DNA of 64,000 bases from Calditerrivibrio nitroreducens DSM 19672. GTDB taxonomy: Bacteria > Chrysiogenota > Deferribacteres > Deferribacterales > Calditerrivibrionaceae. The stretch is taken from contig NC_014758.1 in the NCBI RefSeq assembly GCF_000183405.1, positions 1,240,001 to 1,304,000 of the forward strand, read 5' to 3'. A program made the translations under genes and the position numbers. The notes under the pieces are model-generated. The model made no database searches and was not told where the DNA came from. It saw nothing but the letters and a program-made list of their open reading frames with translations. Shown in pieces: positions 1-7,843 of the stretch; positions within the stretch are counted from its first letter, which is position 1, and every line of letters starts with the position of its first letter.

Positions 1-919
1 CAGGGATTATTCCATATGTTAAATATTCGATAGCTTTAGTGGGACAGGCTACATTATTCAAAACATGTTTATCCCTTAATAAAAATCCATAATGCGACAG
101 CTTGTAGTAAGAAGAAAGTTCTTCTGGTAAAACAGATTCGAGAAAGATATTTTCATTGGATTTTAAGCCATAACTCTCTAATAGATTTTTGAATTTTTCA
201 TACTCTCCCGTTAAAATAATAAACTTGTATCTATCATTGGTGGCAATTAATTTGATCGTTTCCAACATTAAATGGATATTTTGCCATTTTTGAGCATTAC
301 CGGAGTATATAAATACTACATCATCATCTTTTATTCTAAACTTTTCTTTAACGCTATTGACTTTATTCTCATCAATCTCAATATTGATCAAGTTATCAGG
401 AAAAACAGGAACGATGAAATCATTAGCCGAAAAACGATATTTTCTTCTCATATAATCTCTCATTGATTGAGTTACATAAATGATATTAATATTCTTCTTA
501 ATCCTAAAAAAAAGTTTCTGTACAAGACCTAAAACAAAAGACTTATAATACCTACCACTAAACAATTCTTCCTCTGGAACTATTCCATGCATATCAAAAA
601 ATATCTCAGCTTTAGTGAATAAAATCCAGGGCATAGCTTTGTAAATATTGAGAAGTGAATGTATATAGATCTTTTTGGAACTAAAAATAACTTTATAAGT
701 CTTTAATCTATTCAACTGCACAAAATAAAGGTTATCGTCTAATCTTACAGGTTCATCATCCTGAAAAAACTTTTTTTTCATGGAAATATCAGCATACAAC
801 CTTCTTTTTTCTTTCATAATTTTATCAATCGCAGCAATGCGCTGTTTCATTCCATCTTTAATATTACTTTCATTTGGATATGGCCCTAAAACTATTATAT
901 CATATTCATATTTACTCAT
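1..919 (-). CDS. glycosyltransferase (GT-B, GT4-like), C-terminus beyond window
   Basis: An open frame of 306 codons starts at ATG 917-919, 8 bases after a GGGAG, and runs off the left edge, so the stop lies outside. It opens with MSKYEYDIIVLGPYPNES and holds a Rossmann-like second half with segments such as VVFIYSGNAQKWQNIHLMLE and FIILTGEYEKF, typical of the donor-binding domain of family-4 glycosyltransferases. It probably transfers a sugar to a growing surface polysaccharide in the cytoplasm. It lies 55 bases downstream of rfbB in the same direction, consistent with use of dTDP-rhamnose. Donor and acceptor cannot be told; the missing C-terminus normally carries the E-x7-E motif. Confidence 0.8.
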   Translation of the reverse strand, partial: MSKYEYDIIVLGPYPNESNIKDGMKQRIAAIDKIMKEKRRLYADISMKKKFFQDDEPVRLDDNLYFVQLNRLKTYKVIFSSKKIYIHSLLNIYKAMPWILFTKAEIFFDMHGIVPEEELFSGRYYKSFVLGLVQKLFFRIKKNINIIYVTQSMRDYMRRKYRFSANDFIVPVFPDNLINIEIDENKVNSVKEKFRIKDDDVVFIYSGNAQKWQNIHLMLETIKLIATNDRYKFIILTGEYEKFKNLLESYGLKSNENIFLESVLPEELSSYYKLSHYGFLLRDKHVLNNVACPTKAIEYLTYGIIP

Positions 920-974
920 TTTTGAATCTCCCAAAAAATTACAATAAAAATCTTCGTAAATGTTTTATTTTATA

Positions 975-2090
975 TTAACAAACCCTCCCACCACGTTCAC
1001 CGTAATTCTTCTCAATCCATTTAAGATACTCTCCAGACCTGATATGATCCACCCATTTTCTATTATCCAGATACCACTTTACAGTCTTACGGAGACCTTC
1101 TTCGAATGAGACTGATTGCTTCCAGCCAAGTTCATGTTTTATCTTTGTGCAATCTATAGCATATCTCCTATCATGACCGGGTCGATCTTTTACAAATGTA
1201 ATAAGCTCTTTTAGCTTTTCCTGTGGTTTACCTGTTTCCTCCGATACTATCTGAATCAGGTACTCAAGTAGTCTTATATTCTCCCACTCATTTTCCCCAC
1301 CGATATTATACTTTTCGCCCACTTTACCATATCTAATCACCTGCCACACCGCAACGTTGTGATCCTCTACATAAAGCCAATCTCTGATATTTTTACCATC
1401 ACCGTACACAGGCAATGGTTTATCTTCTATCATATTTAAGATCATAAGGGGGATAAACTTTTCCGGAAATTGGTATGGGCCGTAATTATTTGAACAATTC
1501 GTCAAAGTCACAGGTAAACCATAGGTATGATGGTATGCCATTACAAGATGGTCGCTACCTGCTTTGCTGGCTGAATATGGGGATCTCGGATCGTAGGGGG
1601 TATTTTCTGTAAAGTACCCTGTATCCCCAAGGCTACCGTAAACCTCATCTGTGGAAATATGATGGAATAAGACCGGAGCATCAGACAATGTGCCATAAAT
1701 CTCCTGCCAATATTTCCTTGCCACATCAAGCAGGGTATAAGTACCAAGAACATTGGTGGTAATAAACGCCTCCGGTCCAAGAATTGATCTATCCACATGA
1801 CTTTCCGCAGCAAAATGGATCACACAGTCCACGTTATAATTTTTAAAAATATTTTCTATAGCAGATCTATCTCTGATATCAGCTTTCACAAATTTATATC
1901 TGGGATTTGAACCTCCACCAAAGCTTTTTTCTACATCTATTAAGCTTTCCAGATTACCTGCATACGTTAATAAATCTACATTTATTACAACACCTTTGAA
2001 ACCTGATTCTTCGGACAAAAGGTATCTAATCATATTGGATCCTATAAAACCAGCTCCACCGGTAATAAGAATTGTATTGAAATTTCTCAT
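975..2090 (-). CDS. rfbB: dTDP-glucose 4,6-dehydratase RfbB/RmlB
   Basis: Second step of dTDP-L-rhamnose synthesis, converting dTDP-glucose to dTDP-4-keto-6-deoxyglucose in the cytoplasm with bound NAD. The 371-residue protein is an extended short-chain dehydrogenase: GGAGFIG dinucleotide motif at residues 11-17, catalytic STDEVYG around 146-152, and YSASK (Tyr172, Lys176). I start at ATG 2088-2090 (MRNFNTILITGG) rather than a longer frame beginning at 2123. That start has a GGGG 8 bases upstream, leaves a 4-base gap to rfbD and aligns with the family N-terminus. It is the last rml gene of the rfbA-C-D-B cluster. Confidence 0.95.
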   Translation of the reverse strand: MRNFNTILITGGAGFIGSNMIRYLLSEESGFKGVVINVDLLTYAGNLESLIDVEKSFGGGSNPRYKFVKADIRDRSAIENIFKNYNVDCVIHFAAESHVDRSILGPEAFITTNVLGTYTLLDVARKYWQEIYGTLSDAPVLFHHISTDEVYGSLGDTGYFTENTPYDPRSPYSASKAGSDHLVMAYHHTYGLPVTLTNCSNNYGPYQFPEKFIPLMILNMIEDKPLPVYGDGKNIRDWLYVEDHNVAVWQVIRYGKVGEKYNIGGENEWENIRLLEYLIQIVSEETGKPQEKLKELITFVKDRPGHDRRYAIDCTKIKHELGWKQSVSFEEGLRKTVKWYLDNRKWVDHIRSGEYLKWIEKNYGERGGRVC

Positions 2091-2094
2091 AACT

Positions 2095-2991
2095 TTAACC
2101 CCTGTATTTATGTGATATACCACTGATAAAACTTCTCAAACTATCTTTCCAAAAAGGGACTTCAACTCCCAACCTTTTGATTTTCTCCTTAGATAAAACT
2201 GAATATTTAGGACGCATGGCCTTTGTGGGGTAATCTTCAGTTTTGATGGGCTTTATATTGCAATCCTCTTTTAAAATCTCATACTCTCTACCAAGTCTGT
2301 AAATCTCAACAGCAAAATCATACCAGGAGATCTCCCCTTCATTCGAATAGTGGTAAATACCAAAAGACAGTTTATTTTTTGATAAATTTATCATTTGTAA
2401 AATAGCTCTTGCAAGATCGTACGTCCACGTGGGGCTTCCATACTGGTCTGAAACTACCGCTATCTCTTTTTTCTCCCTCATAAGTCTAAACATAGTATAT
2501 ACAAAATTATTACCATGCTCCCCATAAAGCCATGAAGTCCGTATGATAATGCTCTCTGGAACTATTGATAAAAGACGCTTTTCCCCCTCAAGCTTACTCT
2601 TACCATAAATCGAAGTGGGAGAAGTAGGATCATCTTCCAGATAAGGACGGGGTTTCCCATTTTCTATTATAGATTCTCCCGAAAAAACATAGTCGGTGGA
2701 TATATGGATGACAGTGGCACCAATCTGCTTTGCCACCTTTGCAATATTTTCCACTCCATCTGCATTTATAGTAGTACATAAATCCACTTCATCCTCTGCT
2801 TTGTCCACAGCTGTGTAGGCAGCACAGTTTACAATGAATTTGATAGATCTATCTCTTACAAATTGACCCAAAGATTCATAGTCAGTAATAGAAATCTCTT
2901 TATCAGTAGCGATAAAAGGTACCGAATTTGATTTAAGGATTTCCGAAAGCTCTGTGCCAAGCATCCCCCTGGCTCCGATAATCCATATCAC
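2095..2991 (-). CDS. rfbD: dTDP-4-dehydrorhamnose reductase RfbD/RmlD
   Basis: Final step of dTDP-L-rhamnose synthesis, the NAD(P)H-dependent reduction of dTDP-4-dehydrorhamnose. The 298-residue product has the nucleotide motif GARGMLG at residues 6-12, the family motif STDYVFSG and the YGKSK catalytic pair. Length is normal for the family. It overlaps rfbC by 4 bases (2988-2991) and ends 4 bases before rfbB, so translation is probably coupled. Confidence 0.95.
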   Translation of the reverse strand: MIWIIGARGMLGTELSEILKSNSVPFIATDKEISITDYESLGQFVRDRSIKFIVNCAAYTAVDKAEDEVDLCTTINADGVENIAKVAKQIGATVIHISTDYVFSGESIIENGKPRPYLEDDPTSPTSIYGKSKLEGEKRLLSIVPESIIIRTSWLYGEHGNNFVYTMFRLMREKKEIAVVSDQYGSPTWTYDLARAILQMINLSKNKLSFGIYHYSNEGEISWYDFAVEIYRLGREYEILKEDCNIKPIKTEDYPTKAMRPKYSVLSKEKIKRLGVEVPFWKDSLRSFISGISHKYRG

Positions 2992-3545
2992 AGTATATCC
3001 CCTTCAATATCTTTTAAATATGGTAATTGCATATCCTTTTGGGATATTATGTATGGAATACCAAGTTCAGGCCATTTTACACCAATAATCGGATCATTCC
3101 ATCGTATCCCACCATCTGATGGGGCATGATATTCTGCCGTGCATTTATATAAAAGCTCAGTGTCATCCTCAAGGGCAAGAAAACCGTGGGCAAAACCTGC
3201 CGGAATCCATAACATGAGATTATTTTCGCCAGACAATTCCAATGCATACCATTTACCAAAGGTGGGTGATCCTTTCCGGATATCTACGGCGACATCCCAA
3301 GCAGCTCCACGAGTAACCCTCACAAGCTTCCCCTGAGCATGAGGCTGTTTTTGAAAATGCAGTCCCCTTATCGTCCCTTTTTTTGATTTTGAATGGTTAT
3401 CCTGAACAAATCGATCTGATATACCCAGAGACTTAAAATCGCTCTCTTTATAAGTTTCCATAAAAAAGCCCCTATCATCCCTAAACATCTGGGGCTTAAT
3501 AACTAAAAGACCATCAATTGGCGAATCAATTACTGTAAAAGGCAT
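2988..3545 (-). CDS. rfbC: dTDP-4-dehydrorhamnose 3,5-epimerase RfbC/RmlC
   Basis: Third step of dTDP-rhamnose synthesis, double epimerisation of dTDP-4-keto-6-deoxyglucose. The 185-residue cupin shows the hallmark GTIRGLHFQ (Arg60, catalytic His63) and IPAGFAHGFL around 114-123. Full length for the family. It sits one base after rfbA and overlaps rfbD by 4 bases, in the conserved order A-C-D-B. Confidence 0.95.
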   Translation of the reverse strand: MPFTVIDSPIDGLLVIKPQMFRDDRGFFMETYKESDFKSLGISDRFVQDNHSKSKKGTIRGLHFQKQPHAQGKLVRVTRGAAWDVAVDIRKGSPTFGKWYALELSGENNLMLWIPAGFAHGFLALEDDTELLYKCTAEYHAPSDGGIRWNDPIIGVKWPELGIPYIISQKDMQLPYLKDIEGDIL

Positions 3546-3546
3546 C

Positions 3547-4413
3547 TTATTCCCCCTCAGCTATAAAACGAAGGTATACACCATAATCTGTTTTAATACC
3601 ATTTGCAAGTTCAAGCAATTGAGATTTATCTATCCATCCATTTCTATAAGCTATCTCTTCGATGCAGGCCACATATAACCCCTGCCTTTTTTGAATCGCC
3701 TCCACAAAATTGGCTGCATCAAGTAGTCCATCGTATGTACCGGTATCAAACCATGCCATCCCTCTACCTAAAACCTCCACGTTTAGTGCACCCATCTTTA
3801 AATACTCATTGTTTACAGCAGTTATCTCAAGCTCACCTCTGGCGGAAGGTTTTATATTTTTTGCTATATCCACAACCCTGTTGTCGTAAAAATAAAGCCC
3901 CGGTACAGCGTAGTGGGATTTTGGATTTTGTGGTTTTTCTTCAATAGAAATGGCTTTGCCGTTAGCATCAAACTCAACAACACCGTAAGACTTTGGATCT
4001 TTTACCCAGTATCCAAAAATAGTGGCTGAAGAGCTACTCGATACAGCTTTTTGCAATATTTCTGTAAAATGCTGACCATAAAAGATATTATCACCCAATA
4101 CCATTGCCACCCTATCCTTACCTATAAAATCTTCCCCCACAATAAACGCATCCGCAAGACCTCTGGGTTTTTCCTGAATGGCATACTCAAACCTCATCCC
4201 CAGCCAATTACCATCCCCAAATAAATCTTTGAATACGCTTATATCTCTTGGTGTGGAGATAATAAGCACATCCCTGATCCCTGCAAGCATCAAAACGGAT
4301 AATGGGTAATAGATCATCGGTTTATCATAAACCGGAAGAATCTGCTTGGATATCGCTCTGGTGATTGGATAAAGTCTGGTGCCTGATCCACCCGCCAAAA
4401 TTATACCTTTCAT
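3547..4413 (-). CDS. rfbA: glucose-1-phosphate thymidylyltransferase RfbA/RmlA
   Basis: First and controlled step of dTDP-rhamnose synthesis: dTTP plus glucose 1-phosphate gives dTDP-glucose. The 288-residue protein starts [16 protein letters not shown], the nucleotidyltransferase signature, followed by [15 protein letters not shown] and VLGDNIFYG metal/nucleotide motifs. A clear GGAGG precedes ATG 4411-4413. It is the first gene of the rfb operon, and its leader contains an ops-like element and a tandem repeat array, described separately. Confidence 0.96.
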   Translation of the reverse strand: MKGIILAGGSGTRLYPITRAISKQILPVYDKPMIYYPLSVLMLAGIRDVLIISTPRDISVFKDLFGDGNWLGMRFEYAIQEKPRGLADAFIVGEDFIGKDRVAMVLGDNIFYGQHFTEILQKAVSSSSSATIFGYWVKDPKSYGVVEFDANGKAISIEEKPQNPKSHYAVPGLYFYDNRVVDIAKNIKPSARGELEITAVNNEYLKMGALNVEVLGRGMAWFDTGTYDGLLDAANFVEAIQKRQGLYVACIEEIAYRNGWIDKSQLLELANGIKTDYGVYLRFIAEGE

Positions 4414-4428
4414 ATAACCTCCGAAAAA

Positions 4429-4566
4429 GTTGAAACGTTTAAACGTTTGAACGTTTGAACGTTGGAACGTTAGAACGTTGAAACGTTAGAAAGTTGGAAC
4501 GTTGGAACGTTAAAACGTTAAACATTGAACCTTGTACTTTGAACTTTGAACTTTGAACGTTGAACA
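4429..4566. repeat. degenerate 8-bp tandem array (GAACGTTN), shifting to a 7-bp register
   Basis: About ten consecutive 8-base units of the form RAACGTTN, each holding the palindrome AACGTT or a one-base variant, are followed by about four 7-base units of CTTTGAA type. The array starts only 8 bases before the rfbA Shine-Dalgarno and lies inside the presumed rfb leader transcript. No open frame crosses it convincingly. The function is unknown. Confidence 0.9.
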
Positions 4567-4571
4567 TTTTC

Positions 4572-4584
4572 CCACGCTACCGCC
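4572..4584 (-). promoter_or_regulatory. ops-like element (RfaH/NusG-paralogue recruitment site) in the rfb leader
   Basis: On the minus strand the sequence reads GGCGGTAGCGTGG. It contains the 8-base ops core GGCGGTAG exactly and matches the extended enterobacterial form GGCGGTAGCGTG. In E. coli this site pauses RNA polymerase and loads RfaH for antitermination of long polysaccharide operons. Here it falls about 75-90 bases after the predicted transcription start and upstream of rfbA, as expected for such a leader. No rfaH-like gene is in the window, so the recruiting factor is inferred. Confidence 0.7.
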
Positions 4585-4667
4585 GAAGGAACTCAATCCC
4601 CAAATTATAAAATCTCAAACATTCTAAATTCATTAAAACAAAAAAACGTACCTTCACTCAATTATCT

Positions 4668-4696
4668 TTTATAAACTATAACAAAATTACTTTCAA
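4668..4696 (-). promoter_or_regulatory. sigma-70-type promoter for the rfb operon
   Basis: On the minus strand: TTGAAA, a 17-base spacer, TATAAA. It lies about 255 bases before rfbA and leaves a long leader containing the ops-like element and the tandem array. The assignment rests on consensus match and position only. Confidence 0.5.
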
Positions 4697-4737
4697 TCTA
4701 TTTTTAAATATGCTCTACAATTAAATGAACCCAATCC

Positions 4738-6165
4738 TTAATTCCCCCTATAAAAATCATCTTCTATACGCACTATATCATCTTCACCTGTATATTCACC
4801 CACCTGAGCTTCGATAAGCACCACAGGTATTTTTCCGGGATTTCCGAGTCTATGTACCTCCCCCATTTTTATATATGTACTCTCATTGGGTCTCACTAAG
4901 TACACTTTCTCCCCCACCTGAACCTCAGCGGTACCACTCACCACTATCCAGTGTTCATTTCTGTGGAAATGCTTTTGAAGAGAAAGCCTTTTACCTGGTT
5001 TGACCACTATTCTTTTTATTTTATAATTTTTTTCATCGATAAGCACTTCGTAAGTACCCCATGGTCTATGAACAACCGTATGTGCATCAAGTATCGAAAT
5101 CTCTGTTTTCTTTAGTTTATTTACCAGATCTTTTACCTTCTGTGTCTCCCCTTTTTTAGCAATCAATAGTGCATCCTTTGTATCCACCACAACGAAATCT
5201 TTCAAACCTATGGTGGATATAACTTTTTTATTATTGTCAGAATACAGAAAGTTTTCCTCCCCATCAATCTCCACAATCTTTTCCCTGTTTGTCTCAACCT
5301 CTTTTATCAAACTATCGAAACTTCCCACATCATTCCACTCAAACTCAGATAGTATTACTTTGATATTTTTACTTTTTTCCATTACAGCATAATCTACACT
5401 TATATCAGGTATCTTCTCCATGAAGGTATCTAATATTCTTTTTTGATTTCCGTTGATTTTTTTTGAATTTTCATACGCTTTTTTGGATGATTCGTATACT
5501 TCAGGGGCATGAGTTTTCAATTCCTCCAGATAGATCCCTGCTTTAAACATAAACATACCGCTATTCCACAAAAATAACGTTGGATGCTGAGTGGTGAATT
5601 TTGAGTTTTGATCTAAGTAGCTTATTGCTGTGTCCAAATCTGGTTTTTCATGAAATAATTCAACATTTAAAATTCCTGATTTTTCATTTATTTCAGACTT
5701 TGCCTGAATATATCCGTACCCTGTATTTGGACTATCGGGGGTAATGCCGAATGTCACAAGGTAACCTTCCTCTGCCAGATCCCTTCCTTTCTTTATAGCC
5801 TCTATATATTTATTTTCATTTTTTATCAAATGGTCACTTGGCGTAACAAAAAGGATCTCATTCTCGTCACTATCAAATGCACCAAATGCTATTGCTCCTG
5901 CTGTATTTCTCCCGAAAGGCTCGAGAATAAATGACACATTTTTCTGGTTTAATGAAAGATTTTCTTCCATCTGATCATTGGCCAAAAAATATTGGTCCTC
6001 ATTTGAAATAATGAGAAAGCTCCTGCAGAATTTAAAATTTCTCTCAATAGTCATCTGAAAAAGAGACTTACCATTAAACAACTTCAAATATTGTTTTGGT
6101 AATAATCTTCTACTGAGGGGCCACAATCTTGTACCACTACCACCACTTAAAATCAGATTCTTCAT
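4738..6165 (-). CDS. manC: mannose-1-phosphate guanylyltransferase / mannose-6-phosphate isomerase
   Basis: Makes GDP-mannose from GTP and mannose 1-phosphate; the C-terminal cupin is the type II phosphomannose isomerase domain. The 475-residue product begins with the nucleotidyltransferase signature GGSGTRLWPLSRRLLPKQY, has WNSGMFMF mid-protein, and ends with a PMI cupin (PWGTYEVL, then KPGKRLSLQKHFHRNEHW and GTAEV). ATG 6163-6165 follows a GGGAG. It stands alone between two repeat-bearing gaps, in the same direction as the rfb genes, and presumably supplies the same polysaccharide. Also known as cpsB or algA-type; the isomerase activity is inferred from the domain. Confidence 0.93.
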   Translation of the reverse strand: MKNLILSGGSGTRLWPLSRRLLPKQYLKLFNGKSLFQMTIERNFKFCRSFLIISNEDQYFLANDQMEENLSLNQKNVSFILEPFGRNTAGAIAFGAFDSDENEILFVTPSDHLIKNENKYIEAIKKGRDLAEEGYLVTFGITPDSPNTGYGYIQAKSEINEKSGILNVELFHEKPDLDTAISYLDQNSKFTTQHPTLFLWNSGMFMFKAGIYLEELKTHAPEVYESSKKAYENSKKINGNQKRILDTFMEKIPDISVDYAVMEKSKNIKVILSEFEWNDVGSFDSLIKEVETNREKIVEIDGEENFLYSDNNKKVISTIGLKDFVVVDTKDALLIAKKGETQKVKDLVNKLKKTEISILDAHTVVHRPWGTYEVLIDEKNYKIKRIVVKPGKRLSLQKHFHRNEHWIVVSGTAEVQVGEKVYLVRPNESTYIKMGEVHRLGNPGKIPVVLIEAQVGEYTGEDDIVRIEDDFYRGN

Positions 6166-6201
6166 AAAATCTCCCTTTTAAAATCTATAAACAATAAAAA
6201 A

Positions 6202-6229
6202 AGAATATTATATATTTTGAAAATGTCAA
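6202..6229 (-). promoter_or_regulatory. sigma-70-type promoter for manC
   Basis: On the minus strand: TTGACA, 16-base spacer, TATTCT, about 40 bases before the manC start. The -35 is a perfect consensus. The 7-bp tandem array lies immediately upstream of it. Confidence 0.55.
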
Positions 6230-6231
6230 TA

Positions 6232-6309
6232 AATTTTGAATTTTGAATGCTGAATTTTGAATGCTGAATGTTGAATGCTGAATGTTGAATGTTGAATTAT
6301 GAATTGTAA
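6232..6309. repeat. degenerate 7-bp tandem array (AATGYTG)
   Basis: Roughly eleven 7-base units of the form AATNNTG (AATTTTG, AATGCTG, AATGTTG) run head to tail. The array ends 2 bases from the manC -35 box. It resembles the 7-bp tail of the array in front of rfbA in style but not in exact sequence. Between it and the tRNA nothing else is recognisable apart from a weak tRNA promoter. Confidence 0.88.
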
Positions 6310-6384
6310 AGCTGTTATAGAAAATTAACATATTGATAATAAAGAAATATATAAAGAAGTATCCCTTTTAAAACTAAAAAATTC

Positions 6385-6413
6385 TTTACTTTAAACAATT
6401 AATATGCTATAAG
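6385..6413 (+). promoter_or_regulatory. possible promoter of tRNA-Arg(CCU)
   Basis: TTTACT, a 17-base spacer and TATAAG end 11 bases before the tRNA. The -35 is imperfect, so this is tentative. Confidence 0.4.
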
Positions 6414-6423
6414 TAATTTCTAT

Positions 6424-6497
6424 GTCCCCGTAGCTCAGCAGGATAGAGCAACAGATTCCTAATCTGTAGGTCGCACGTTCGAATCGTGTCGGGGACG
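6424..6497 (+). tRNA. tRNA-Arg(CCU)
   Basis: A 74-base cloverleaf: acceptor arms GTCCCCG/CGGGGAC pair perfectly, D arm GCTC...GAGC, anticodon stem ACAGA/TCTGT with loop TTCCTAA giving anticodon CCU, and a T arm with TTCGAAT. It reads AGG codons. CCA is not encoded. It is alone on the plus strand, with a T-rich run just after it that may end transcription. Confidence 0.96.
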
Positions 6498-6517
6498 CTT
6501 TTTTATTTCATATAAAC

Positions 6518-7297
6518 TTAAAAATAAAAATTCAGCGGTGGAACCTCTTTTAAAATACCCAGCTCTTTTGCATACCTGTAATAAAGTAGCAGCCCCTTTA
6601 TATGCTTATCTGTAAGATTATAATCGATTGTCTCCCAATAATCAATTATCTGATACGAAGTCAACCCTTCAAGCATATATCTGTCAATCAAAATAGAAAG
6701 ATTATCCTTAGACCTGCACTTCACATCTATCAATACCTTAACAAACTCTTCAGCTTCGAGAACTTTCCCCCTATTCAAAAGCCAGAGGGCATACACAAAG
6801 GGGTAGCCAGTATTTTCATACCAGATCTTGCCAAGATCGAAAATATGAGAAAATTTACCGTTGTAATAGTTGAATAAAGCCCTATCACCAATATAGAGAA
6901 ACGCATCTGCCCCATCCTCTTCATTTATAAACTCAGCTTCAACACCCCAGAATTTTTTCAATATGATCTTGAGTAAAATAACACTTGTGCCAGATTCGTC
7001 GGTGAGATAGATTTTAGAGCCATTTAATCCATCTTTAGGAAGATGAGAAAACAGCACTACACTCTTTACATAATTGATGGAGCTTATCGATATCTCAGGA
7101 ATTATCAGAAACCTATCCGGATATTTCGCATAGATGATACTACTCAAAGCAGAGGTATCTATCACCCCTTCGATCATCATCCTATTAAGATAAGAAGGGA
7201 CACCCCGTATGAAGTTGAACTCCGGCAGATTTAACTGCTTTAGATGATAAAAAATGGGATAAACATTTGCATACTGGATTTCACCTATATTTAACAT
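6518..7297 (-). CDS. mqnA: chorismate dehydratase MqnA (futalosine menaquinone pathway)
   Basis: Dehydrates chorismate to 3-enolpyruvylbenzoate, the entry step of the futalosine route to menaquinone. The 259-residue soluble protein has a periplasmic-binding-protein fold but no signal peptide. Recognisable segments are IGEIQYANVYPIF at the start, GVIDTSALSSIIYA, and LTDESGTSVILLKI, the conserved TxxSxTS-type segment. It directly abuts mntP as the last gene of a long minus-strand run. No other mqn gene is in the window. Menaquinone fits an anaerobically respiring organism. Confidence 0.88.
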   Translation of the reverse strand: MLNIGEIQYANVYPIFYHLKQLNLPEFNFIRGVPSYLNRMMIEGVIDTSALSSIIYAKYPDRFLIIPEISISSINYVKSVVLFSHLPKDGLNGSKIYLTDESGTSVILLKIILKKFWGVEAEFINEEDGADAFLYIGDRALFNYYNGKFSHIFDLGKIWYENTGYPFVYALWLLNRGKVLEAEEFVKVLIDVKCRSKDNLSILIDRYMLEGLTSYQIIDYWETIDYNLTDKHIKGLLLYYRYAKELGILKEVPPLNFYF

Positions 7298-7843
7298 TTA
7301 CACCACCAAGAATTTAATCCCTATAACCACAAGCACCGTAGCCCCGAAAAGCTCAGCGTATTTACCTGTAAAATGTCTACTAATTTTCCCAAAATATACC
7401 CCCATCAATGTCCCGATGGCACACACAAAACCTATAATCAATGATGGAAAGATAATACTACCTTTGTAAAGGGCAAGTGAAACCCCCACCCCCAATGCAT
7501 CCATACTTGTGGCAACGGAAAGCACCACGAGAGACCAGCCTCTGGTGGGATCGTTTAGCGAACACTTCTGTTCATCATCCTTGAATGACTCCTTTACCAT
7601 TCGATAAGCTATATAAAAAAGTATGAGAGCAGCAATAATATTAATATTTCCAACCCACGTTAAAAGTATTCTACCCAAAAAAGACCCCAAAATAGGCATA
7701 ATAAACTGAAAAAGTCCAAAATGCCAGCTAAGTCTGAAATAATGTCTTGGGGTATTGTAGCTACAACCTATCCCAAAGGCAACACTAAAAGCATCAACGC
7801 TCATCGCAACAGCAATAAGAAAAATCTCAATTATCGTAAGCAT
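7298..7843 (-). CDS. mntP: manganese efflux pump MntP
   Basis: Six-helix inner-membrane exporter of Mn(II). The 181-residue protein carries the two family repeats: AVAMSVDAFSVAFGIG near the N-terminus and VATSMDALGVGVSLA near residue 110, each with the conserved Asp in a helix. Its start overlaps the stop of the upstream carrier gene by one base, so it is translated from the polycistron. The same run contains a DtxR/MntR-type regulator, which suggests metal-dependent control of the operon, though no operator is proven. Confidence 0.9.
   Translation of the reverse strand: MLTIIEIFLIAVAMSVDAFSVAFGIGCSYNTPRHYFRLSWHFGLFQFIMPILGSFLGRILLTWVGNINIIAALILFYIAYRMVKESFKDDEQKCSLNDPTRGWSLVVLSVATSMDALGVGVSLALYKGSIIFPSLIIGFVCAIGTLMGVYFGKISRHFTGKYAELFGATVLVVIGIKFLVV

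Noticed and set aside
3603-3947. A 114-codon plus-strand frame antisense to rfbA
   Set aside because: It lies wholly inside rfbA, has no Shine-Dalgarno and no recognisable domain.
4429-4566. Tandem array considered as a CRISPR array
   Set aside because: Units are 7-8 bases with no unique spacers; no cas gene is nearby.
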